Source: Mollicutes bacterium
GTDB lineage: Bacteria > Bacillota_I > Bacilli_A > Izemoplasmatales > Izemoplasmataceae
Direction of reading: 5' to 3'
DNA: 7,436 nucleotides
NCBI GenBank assembly: GCA_003551405.1
Contig: PUMO01000022.1
Coordinates: 1-7,436, forward strand
This document shows positions 1 to 5,562 of the stretch, piece by piece. The position numbers were made by a program, and so were the translations under genes. A model generated the notes under the pieces. That model was not told the DNA's origin. It made no database searches and saw nothing but the letters and a program-made list of their open reading frames with translations. Every line of letters begins with the position of its first letter. Within the stretch, counting starts at the first letter, position 1.

Positions 1-207
1 CATACACAGTTTGACTATGAAAAACCTGAAGTTGAAGAAGAAGCCAGTTACTTTAGCGAAGAAGAAGACGATATTATTATCGATGAAGAATTCGCACATG
101 AAGAAGACGTCGCTTCAGACGATACGGTTACGTTTGGTGAACGTGAAGACGATGATGAATACAACGAATTCACTGACGCCTTTGACGAAGACAGTAAACA
201 CGAATAA
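1..207 (+). CDS. rpoC: Acidic C-terminal tail of an upstream protein, probably RNA polymerase beta' subunit (partial, 5' end missing)
   Basis: Frame 1 is open from the first base to a TAA at 205-207 and gives 68 residues, of which 31 are Asp or Glu and only three are Lys or Arg. It holds no recognisable domain, so the sequence alone does not identify it. The rpoC call is inference from context: in most bacteria the str operon (rpsL first) follows rpoB-rpoC, sometimes with a small L7Ae-type gene between, and beta' subunits can end in a disordered lineage-specific tail. If correct, beta' is the catalytic subunit of RNA polymerase, and this tail would lie outside the conserved core. A different protein with an acidic tail (RpoB, or a delta-like RpoE) cannot be excluded. 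A hairpin terminator six bases after the stop shows that this is the real end of a gene. Confidence 0.55.
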   Translation, partial: HTQFDYEKPEVEEEASYFSEEEDDIIIDEEFAHEEDVASDDTVTFGEREDDDEYNEFTDAFDEDSKHE

Positions 208-212
208 TTTAG

Positions 213-252
213 CGGGTGTGCCTTTTGGCGCACCCGTTATTATTCCCTTTTA
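213..252 (+). terminator. Rho-independent terminator after the upstream gene
   Basis: A 10-bp stem pairs 213-222 with 227-236 around the loop TTTT; it contains one G-U pair (219 with 230). Weak A-U pairing can extend it outward. The following tract is T-rich but interrupted (TTATTATT, then CCCTTTT), so termination may be incomplete. It separates the upstream rpo-type transcript from the new promoter at 271-299. Confidence 0.75.
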
Positions 253-270
253 AAAAACCAAAAGGAAATA

Positions 271-299
271 TTGACACGCCTGGTTAGGTAGTGTATAAT
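271..299 (+). promoter_or_regulatory. Consensus sigma-A promoter of the str operon
   Basis: A perfect TTGACA (271-276) and a perfect TATAAT (294-299) are separated by exactly 17 bp. Transcription should start near 305-308, giving a leader of roughly 105 nt before rpsL. A full-consensus promoter suits a strongly expressed ribosomal-protein and elongation-factor operon. No TGn extended -10 is present, and none is needed. Confidence 0.93.
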
Positions 300-320
300 T
301 GCTGTTGCGTAACATAGGAA

Positions 321-352
321 AAGAACGGGGTTTGCTTAAAACCCTTGTTTTT
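321..352 (+). promoter_or_regulatory. Terminator-like hairpin in the rpsL leader (possible attenuator)
   Basis: GGGTTT (328-333) pairs with AAACCC (339-344) around a 5-nt loop. A G-U pair (327 with 345) and, past one bulged base, further pairs between 321-326 and 347-352 can lengthen the stem. Five T residues (348-352) follow or form part of the lower stem. The layout resembles an intrinsic attenuator or a leader fold for autogenous control, but no competing antiterminator is obvious and no known riboswitch or ribosomal-protein leader motif is recognised. The structure is seen in the sequence; the function is inference. Confidence 0.4.
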
Positions 353-395
353 AAAGAGAAAATGACACACATGGATGTGTTGCATTACAATCGAG

Positions 396-410
396 AGGAG
401 GATCCCCCCC
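396..410 (+). promoter_or_regulatory. rpsL ribosome binding site with an oligo-C spacer
   Basis: AGGAGG at 396-401 lies 9 nt before the ATG at 411 and fixes the start. The spacer is unusual: seven consecutive C residues (404-410) directly abut the start codon, and GGATCC (400-405) overlaps the end of the Shine-Dalgarno sequence. Confidence 0.85.
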
Positions 411-818
411 ATGCCAACAATAAACCAACTGGTTAGAAAAGGACGCAAAACCCGTAAAAAAGCGTCAGGCTCACCACATTTGGCGATTAACTACAACTCT
501 TTAAAGCGTGAATATACGCATTTACCAAGCCCACAAAAACGTGGTGTTTGTACACGTGTTGCTACATTGACGCCTAAGAAACCAAACTCTGCACTTCGTA
601 AATATGCACGTGTTCGTTTAACAAACGGTGTTGAGGTTACTGCCTACATTCCAGGTATTGGCCATAAACTTCAAGAACATAGCGTTGTATTAATCCGTGG
701 TGGTCGTGTTAAAGACCTTCCGGGTGTACGTTATCACGTTGTTCGCGGTACACTTGACGCTGGTGGCGTTGAAGGCCGTAAACAAGGCCGTAGTAAATAC
801 GGAACTAAACGAAACTAA
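411..818 (+). CDS. rpsL: 30S ribosomal protein S12
   Basis: S12 is a protein of the decoding centre in the small ribosomal subunit and controls tRNA selection accuracy. The 135-residue product starts MPTINQLVRKGR and keeps the family core: TPKKPNSALRK around residues 54-64 and RGGRVKDLPGVRYH around 96-109. The N-terminal segment has the extra residues typical of Gram-positive S12, so the streptomycin-relevant lysine falls at K56. K56, K101 and D102 (the position methylthiolated in some bacteria) are unmodified wild-type residues, so no streptomycin-resistance substitution is seen there. An in-frame ATG at 375 would add 12 residues but has no Shine-Dalgarno sequence and lies upstream of the real one. 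The ATG at 411 matches the family start. It is the first gene of the operon; rpsG follows after 59 nt. Confidence 0.97.
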   Translation: MPTINQLVRKGRKTRKKASGSPHLAINYNSLKREYTHLPSPQKRGVCTRVATLTPKKPNSALRKYARVRLTNGVEVTAYIPGIGHKLQEHSVVLIRGGRVKDLPGVRYHVVRGTLDAGGVEGRKQGRSKYGTKRN

Positions 819-824
819 ACGCTT

Positions 825-838
825 GAATTATATAATTC
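825..838 (+). repeat. Perfect 14-bp palindrome between rpsL and rpsG
   Basis: GAATTATATAATTC is its own reverse complement. In RNA it could form a weak 5-bp A-U rich hairpin with loop UAUA. It lies 7 nt after the rpsL stop. It also contains TATAAT (831-836), but there is no -35 at proper spacing and no TGn, so I do not call a promoter. In E. coli the rpsL-rpsG spacer is the S7 feedback target; this short structure does not obviously resemble that site. Confidence 0.45.
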
Positions 839-877
839 TAAAACGCAATCACTTTTCATTTGAAAGGAGGAATCAAC

Positions 878-1348
878 ATGCCTCGTAAAGGTCATGTCCC
901 CAAAAGAGATGTATTACCCGACCCAATTTATAATTCCAAATTGGTAACAAAATTGATCAATAGTATCATGAACGATGGTAAGAAGAACACAGCCCAGCGC
1001 ATTTTATACGATGCGTTCAAATTGGTTGAGGAAAAAACCAATCAACCTGCCATTGAGGTGTTCGATGCGGCACTTAATAACATCATGCCTACATTTGAAG
1101 TTCGTGCGCGCCGCATAGGTGGACAGAACTATCAAGTACCGCATGAAGTACGCGATGATCGTCGCTATACGCTTGGTTTGCGCTGGTTGACTCAGTATGC
1201 ACGCCTTCGTAACGAAAAGACGATGGATGCCCGTTTAGCAAACGAAATCATTGATGCATCAAACAATACAGGTCAAGCAGTTAAGAAGCGTGAAGATATG
1301 CACAGAATGGCTGAAGCCAACAAAGCATTTGCACATTACCGCTGGTAG
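878..1348 (+). CDS. rpsG: 30S ribosomal protein S7
   Basis: S7 nucleates assembly of the head of the small subunit by binding the 3' domain of 16S rRNA, and lines the E-site mRNA exit. The 156-residue product has the usual bacterial length. Recognisable stretches are MPRKGHVPKRDVLPDPIY at the start, FEVRARRIGGQNYQVP, RRYTLGLRWL, ARLRNEKTMDARLANEI and the terminal EANKAFAHYRW. The start is set by AAAGGAGG at 863-870, 7 nt before the ATG. A TTG at 860 would add six residues but overlaps this Shine-Dalgarno sequence. A small deviation is His in VPHEVR, where most S7 proteins have Val or Ile. It is the second gene of the operon; fusA follows after only 15 nt. In other bacteria S7 represses its own operon; nothing here proves that. 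Confidence 0.97.
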   Translation: MPRKGHVPKRDVLPDPIYNSKLVTKLINSIMNDGKKNTAQRILYDAFKLVEEKTNQPAIEVFDAALNNIMPTFEVRARRIGGQNYQVPHEVRDDRRYTLGLRWLTQYARLRNEKTMDARLANEIIDASNNTGQAVKKREDMHRMAEANKAFAHYRW

Positions 1349-1363
1349 AAAGGAGCACACAAC

Positions 1364-3448
1364 ATGCCAAGAAAATACCCCTTAGAATTGACAAGAAATA
1401 TCGGTATTATGGCACACATCGACGCTGGTAAAACTACTACGACAGAACGTGTGCTCTATCATACCGGTAAAATTCATAAAATAGGTGAAACACATGATGG
1501 TGCTTCTCAGATGGACTGGATGGACCAAGAACAAGAGCGCGGAATCACCATCACTTCTGCGGCGACCACAGCCTTTTGGCGTGATCACCGTGTTAACATT
1601 ATCGATACCCCAGGACACGTAGACTTCACCGTTGAGGTATCACGTTCCTTGCGTGTTCTAGACGGCGCAGTCGCCGTCCTAGACGCCCAGGCGGGTGTTG
1701 AACCTCAAACAGAAACCGTATGGCGCCAAGCAACAGAATACATGGTCCCCCGCATTGTCTTCATTAATAAGATGGATAAACTCGGTGCGGATTTTGGTTA
1801 TTCACTTGGAACCATCAGAGAACGTCTCGGTGTCAAAGCGGCTGCCATTCAGTGGCCGATTGGTGCTGAAGACGACTTTACCGGCATTATCGATTTGATT
1901 AACATGACAGCGTATGAATACGATGGCGGTAAAGAAGAAGAAGCAAAAGAAATCGAAATTCCCGATGATTATAAAGACTTGGCTGAGGAAAAAAGAACTG
2001 AACTCATCGAGGAACTGGCTGATTTTGATGAAGATCTCATGATGGCTTACTTGGAAGGCGAAGAAATCGATAGCGAGACGCTTGTGAAAGTTATTCGTAA
2101 AGCAACCCTCGATGTTGAATTCTTCCCTGTCATTGGTGGAAGCGCCTTTAAGAATAAAGGTGTCAAACTGATGGTCGACGCTGTCATCGATTATCTTCCA
2201 GCCCCAACGGATGTTACAAAAATTCGTGGGACAATGAAAAATACAGGAGAAGAAGTCAAAGTTTCATCTGATGACAATGGCAAATTCTCTGCACTTGCCT
2301 TTAAAGTTGCGACGGACCCGTTCGTTGGGAAGTTGACATTCTTCCGTGTTTATTCCGGTGTCCTTAAAAAAGGCTCATATGTGATGAACACGACCAAGGA
2401 CAATAAAGAACGTGTCGGACGCATTTTGCAGATGCATGCCAACCACCGTGAAGAAATCGATGAAGTATATTCCGGTGATATCGCCGCTGCAATTGGTCTT
2501 AAGGACACCGCAACTGGTGACACCCTGGCTGAAGAAAAGCATCCAATAATCCTTGAACAGATGCAATTCCCTGAACCAGTTATCTCTGTTGCGATTGAAC
2601 CAAAAAGTAAAGCGGACCAGGACAAAATGGGTAACGCCCTTCAAAAACTTGCAGAAGAAGACCCGACGTTTAAAACATACACAGATGAAGAAACGGGCCA
2701 AACCATCATCGCAGGTATGGGTGAACTTCACCTTAACATCCTCGTTGACCGTTTGAAACGTGAATTCAAGGTTGAAGCCAATGTTGGTGCTCCACAAGTT
2801 TCATATCGTGAAACATTCACTGAAAGTGCCAATATTGAAGGTAAATTCATCCGTCAAAGTGGTGGACGCGGTCAATACGGTCACGTATGGGTTACGTTTG
2901 AACCACTTGAAGAGGATGAAGAAGAAAAAGGCTACGAGTTTGTCGACAAAGTGGTTGGTGGGGTTGTCCCACGTGAGTACATTAGCGTTGTTGATCAAGG
3001 CATCAAGGAAGCCTTGGAAAATGGTGTACTCGCAGGCTATCCACTTATCAATGTTCGTGCGACACTATTTGATGGTTCTTACCATGATGTCGACTCTAAC
3101 GAGACCGCATTTAAAGTAGCGGCTGGAATGGCTGTTAAGAATGCTGCACAGAAGTGTAAGCCAATCTTGCTTGAGCCAATCATGTCCGTTGATGTTATCA
3201 CACCAGATGATTATCTGGGGAACGTCATCGGTGACTTGACCGGTCGCCGCGGTAAAGTTGAAAGACAAAGTGAACGTGGCAATGCACACCAAGTTAAAGC
3301 GTTCGTCCCACTTAGTGAGATGTTCGGTTATGCAACATCACTAAGAAGTAACACCCAGGGCCGGGGTAACTACACCATGCAATTCTCTCACTATGACCCA
3401 GCCCCAAAAAGCATTTCAGAAGAAATTATTAAAAAGCGTAACGGCTAA
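1364..3448 (+). CDS. fusA: Translation elongation factor G
   Basis: EF-G is the cytoplasmic GTPase that drives tRNA-mRNA translocation and, with RRF, ribosome recycling. The product has 694 residues, normal for the family. The G domain shows G1 AHIDAGKT (17-24), switch I with RGITI (59-63), G3 DTPGH (81-85, catalytic His85), G4 NKMD (135-138) and G5 SAF (260-262). Domain II follows at about 285-400, domain III (with GMGELHLNIL) to about 475, domain IV with GGRGQYGHVWVTF and VPREYISVVDQGI, and domain V with EPIMSVDV and the terminal TMQFSHYDPAP. All key motifs are intact, so this is a canonical EF-G rather than an EF-G2-type or resistance paralogue. AAAGGAG at 1349-1355 lies 8 nt before the ATG and overlaps the end of rpsG's stop region. 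No terminator follows it; tuf lies 78 nt downstream. Confidence 0.98.
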   Translation: MPRKYPLELTRNIGIMAHIDAGKTTTTERVLYHTGKIHKIGETHDGASQMDWMDQEQERGITITSAATTAFWRDHRVNIIDTPGHVDFTVEVSRSLRVLDGAVAVLDAQAGVEPQTETVWRQATEYMVPRIVFINKMDKLGADFGYSLGTIRERLGVKAAAIQWPIGAEDDFTGIIDLINMTAYEYDGGKEEEAKEIEIPDDYKDLAEEKRTELIEELADFDEDLMMAYLEGEEIDSETLVKVIRKATLDVEFFPVIGGSAFKNKGVKLMVDAVIDYLPAPTDVTKIRGTMKNTGEEVKVSSDDNGKFSALAFKVATDPFVGKLTFFRVYSGVLKKGSYVMNTTKDNKERVGRILQMHANHREEIDEVYSGDIAAAIGLKDTATGDTLAEEKHPIILEQMQFPEPVISVAIEPKSKADQDKMGNALQKLAEEDPTFKTYTDEETGQTIIAGMGELHLNILVDRLKREFKVEANVGAPQVSYRETFTESANIEGKFIRQSGGRGQYGHVWVTFEPLEEDEEEKGYEFVDKVVGGVVPREYISVVDQGIKEALENGVLAGYPLINVRATLFDGSYHDVDSNETAFKVAAGMAVKNAAQKCKPILLEPIMSVDVITPDDYLGNVIGDLTGRRGKVERQSERGNAHQVKAFVPLSEMFGYATSLRSNTQGRGNYTMQFSHYDPAPKSISEEIIKKRNG

Positions 3449-3459
3449 ATTAGTTTAAC

Positions 3460-3488
3460 TTGCATTATTTACCATGATACGGTAAAAT
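3460..3488 (+). promoter_or_regulatory. Possible internal promoter for tuf, overlapped by a small hairpin
   Basis: TTGCAT (3460-3465) and TAAAAT (3483-3488) are spaced by 17 bp, giving a weak -35 (3 of 6 matches) and a good -10 (5 of 6). This would start transcription near 3495 and let tuf be made in excess over the upstream genes, as is common for EF-Tu. The same stretch has an inverted repeat, TTTACC (3468-3473) with GGTAAA (3481-3486). It has a 7-nt loop and no T tract, so it is not a terminator but might be an RNA processing or stability element. Both readings are inference. Confidence 0.4.
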
Positions 3489-3526
3489 ATCAATGTTTAA
3501 GAACGATTAAAGGAGGAAATATCAAA

Positions 3527-4717
3527 ATGGGTAAACAAAAATTTGAACGTAAAGGAACACACGTCAATATCGGAACCATCGGACACGTTGACCACGGAAA
3601 AACCACTTTGACCGCAGCAATCGCTACGGTACTTTCTAAACGAGGCATCGGCGGAACAGATGCGAGCACCTATGAAGCAATCGACAACGCGCCTGAAGAA
3701 AAAGAGCGCGGAATTACCATTAACTCTGCACACATCGAGTATTCTACTGAAAAACGTCACTATGCCCACGTTGACTGCCCAGGTCACGCGGACTACGTTA
3801 AAAACATGATCACAGGTGCTGCCCAAATGGACGGCTCCATCCTCGTTGTAAGTGCAGCAGACGGACCTATGCCACAAACACGTGAGCATATCCTGCTTAG
3901 CCGCCAAGTTGGTGTGCCTAAGATTGTTGTTTTCATGAATAAAACAGACCAGGTAGACGATGAAGAGCTACTTGAGCTTGTTGAAATGGAAATTCGCGAA
4001 CTGCTTAGCGAGTATGACTTCCCAGGTGATGACATTCCTGTTATCTCTGGTTCTGCGCTTAAAGCACTTGAAGGCGACGAAGAACAAGAAGAGAAAATCA
4101 TCGAGCTTATGGAAGCTGTTGATGAGTACATCGACGACCCAGTACGTGAAACTGACAAGCCATTCATGATGCCAGTTGAAGACGTATTCAGCATCACTGG
4201 ACGCGGAACTGTTGCGACCGGTCGTGTTGATCGCGGTAAAGTTAAAGTCCAAGACGAAGTTGAGCTTGTTGGTATTCGCCCAACACGCAAGACAGTTGTT
4301 ACAGGTGTTGAAATGTTCCGTAAGCTTCTCGATGAAGCAGAAGCGGGCGACAACATCGGCGCACTCCTTCGTGGTGTGACGCGTGATGACATCCAACGTG
4401 GACAAGTACTTGCCAAGCCAGGCAGTGTTACACCACACACTAAATTCCGCGGAGAGGTTTATGTCCTTTCTAAAGAAGAAGGTGGACGTCATACCCCATT
4501 CTTCTCTAACTATCGCCCACAATTCTATTTCCGTACAACAGACGTAACTGGTGTTATTGAACTACCAGAAGGCGTGGAAATGGTTATGCCAGGTGACAAC
4601 GTTGAGATGAATGTTGAACTCATCTACCCAATCGCCCTAGAACAAGGTACCAAGTTCTCCATCCGTGAAGGTGGACGTACTGTTGGTGCAGGCGTTGTAG
4701 CTGAAGTTTACGAATAA
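3527..4717 (+). CDS. tuf: Translation elongation factor Tu
   Basis: EF-Tu is the GTPase that carries aminoacyl-tRNA to the ribosomal A site. The 396-residue product has the standard length. The G domain shows GHVDHGKT (19-26), switch I RGITI (61-65), DCPGH (83-87, catalytic His87), NKTD (138-141) and SAL (176-178). Domain II begins near residue 215, with GRGTVATGRVDRG around 225-237. Domain III contains EEGGRHTPFF and YRPQFYFRTTDVTG. AAAGGAGG at 3509-3516 lies 10 nt before the ATG. It is the last gene of the str operon, with a strong terminator 10 nt after the stop. The start and domain III wording resemble Mollicute and neighbouring Bacillota EF-Tu. I see no change at the well-known elfamycin-contact motifs, but I checked these only by eye. 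Confidence 0.98.
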   Translation: MGKQKFERKGTHVNIGTIGHVDHGKTTLTAAIATVLSKRGIGGTDASTYEAIDNAPEEKERGITINSAHIEYSTEKRHYAHVDCPGHADYVKNMITGAAQMDGSILVVSAADGPMPQTREHILLSRQVGVPKIVVFMNKTDQVDDEELLELVEMEIRELLSEYDFPGDDIPVISGSALKALEGDEEQEEKIIELMEAVDEYIDDPVRETDKPFMMPVEDVFSITGRGTVATGRVDRGKVKVQDEVELVGIRPTRKTVVTGVEMFRKLLDEAEAGDNIGALLRGVTRDDIQRGQVLAKPGSVTPHTKFRGEVYVLSKEEGGRHTPFFSNYRPQFYFRTTDVTGVIELPEGVEMVMPGDNVEMNVELIYPIALEQGTKFSIREGGRTVGAGVVAEVYE

Positions 4718-4727
4718 TATTCAACAT

Positions 4728-4753
4728 AAAAAGAGGCGCAAGCCTCTTTTTTT
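4728..4753 (+). terminator. Strong Rho-independent terminator of the str operon
   Basis: GAGGC (4733-4737) pairs with GCCTC (4742-4746) around a GCAA tetraloop of the stable GNRA class. The stem is extended by five A-U pairs (4728-4732 with 4747-4751), and an unbroken run of seven T residues spans 4747-4753. The flanking A and T runs could allow some function on the other strand, but no convergent gene is present. Confidence 0.93.
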
Positions 4754-4773
4754 ATACCTTGTTTTGTTATAAT
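4745..4773 (+). promoter_or_regulatory. Extended -10 promoter for tatD
   Basis: TGTTATAAT (4765-4773) is a perfect extended -10 element, TG-n-TATAAT. The -35 position at 17-bp spacing (4745-4750, TCTTTT) is poor and lies inside the terminator stem and T tract of the preceding operon, so recognition would rest on the extended -10. Transcription would start near 4780, giving a leader of only about 16 nt, just enough for the AAGGAGG at 4783-4789. Confidence 0.7.
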
Positions 4774-4795
4774 GTATGCAACAAGGAGGATTAAT

Positions 4796-5557
4796 ATGTT
4801 GATTGACACCCATGTACATTTAAATAATGATGCACTCTATGAAGACGTTGAGAAATACTTGAAGGCCGCAAGAGAAGAAGGTGTACAACGGTTCTTAGTC
4901 ATCGGCTATGATCCCGTGATGAATGCGAGGGCAATTGAACTTGCTGAAAATCATGATGATGTGTATGCCTCAGTCGGGGTACATCCAACGTATGCAAAAC
5001 ACTATAGCGATGAGATGTTTGATAAAGTTAAAGATCAGGCCACCCATTCAAAAGTGAAAGCTATTGGTGAATGCGGCATGGACTATCACTGGGAGAAAGA
5101 TAACCCAGATGAACAAAGGGTTGTATTTGCAAAGCAAATTGAACTTGCAAAGCAGCTTGATAAACCGGTCGTTGTGCACATGCGAGATGCCACTGAGGAT
5201 ACATATGAGACATTAAAAGCGTACGCTCCGATTAAAGGGGTCATGCATTGTTATAGTGGGTCGCTTGAGATGGCCTATAAATTTTTAGATCTAGGATTGC
5301 ATGTGTCCTTGGGTGGACCGGTCACTTTTAAAAACGCCAAAGTCCCTAAGGAAGTCGCCAAGATTATTCCAGATGATAAATTGCTTGTAGAAACCGATGC
5401 CCCTTTCTTAGCACCGCATCCTTACAGAGGCAAACAAAATGATTCGAGCTATTTACCGCTTATTGCTGAGGCAGTGAGTGAACTTCGCGGCATGAATTAT
5501 AAAAAACTTAGCGAATTGACCACTAAAAACGCTAAGATTCTGTTCAATATGGAGTGA
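4796..5557 (+). CDS. tatD: TatD family metal-dependent hydrolase / DNase
   Basis: TatD proteins are cytoplasmic TIM-barrel enzymes of the amidohydrolase superfamily. Characterised members are metal-dependent nucleases, mainly 3'-5' DNases, linked to DNA repair and turnover. The 253-residue product has normal length and all expected metal ligands: H6 and H8 in DTHVHL, E92 in GECGMDY, H128 in VVHMRDA, H151 in MHCYSG and D201 in ETDAPFLAPHPYRG. The start at 4796 has AAGGAGG 6 nt upstream and gives the family start MLIDTHVHL. An in-frame ATG at 4772 lies inside the -10 element and is rejected. GECGMDY differs slightly from the common GEIGLDY. The neighbourhood is uncommon: in many Bacillota this gene (yabD) is near rnmV and ksgA, whereas here it follows tuf and leads a unit with a protease lipoprotein. 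The exact substrate cannot be told from sequence. Confidence 0.93.
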   Translation: MLIDTHVHLNNDALYEDVEKYLKAAREEGVQRFLVIGYDPVMNARAIELAENHDDVYASVGVHPTYAKHYSDEMFDKVKDQATHSKVKAIGECGMDYHWEKDNPDEQRVVFAKQIELAKQLDKPVVVHMRDATEDTYETLKAYAPIKGVMHCYSGSLEMAYKFLDLGLHVSLGGPVTFKNAKVPKEVAKIIPDDKLLVETDAPFLAPHPYRGKQNDSSYLPLIAEAVSELRGMNYKKLSELTTKNAKILFNME

Positions 5558-5562
5558 GTAAC

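Noticed and set aside
11..253. Lys/Thr-rich forward ORF and the opposite Ser-rich ORF (48-233) over the first 250 bases
   Set aside because: They are out-of-frame readings of GAA/GAC-rich codons of the acidic tail in frame 1; one also runs through the terminator. Neither has a ribosome binding site.
375..410. Upstream in-frame ATG extending S12 by 12 residues
   Set aside because: It has no Shine-Dalgarno sequence, the added residues do not match S12, and the good AGGAGG lies downstream, next to the ATG at 411.
831..836. TATAAT between rpsL and rpsG as an internal promoter
   Set aside because: No usable -35 at 16-18 bp spacing and no extended -10; it is part of an AT-rich palindrome.
2375..2797. 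Antisense ORF within fusA
   Set aside because: Shadow of the well-conserved EF-G frame, with no supporting signals.
3468..3486. Hairpin after fusA as a terminator
   Set aside because: Only 6 bp with a 7-nt loop and no run of T after it.
3793..4440. 215-codon antisense ORF within tuf, very rich in Ser, Thr and Arg
   Set aside because: Long antisense frames are common opposite codon-biased genes such as tuf; the product has low complexity, no family pattern and no ribosome binding site.
3968..4522. 184-codon antisense ORF within tuf
   Set aside because: Shadow of the conserved EF-Tu frame; no recognisable domain or initiation signal.
4772..4795. Upstream ATG extending TatD by eight residues
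   Set aside because: The ATG overlaps the -10 element and would precede the predicted transcription start; the ATG at 4796 has an ideal ribosome binding site and the family N-terminus.
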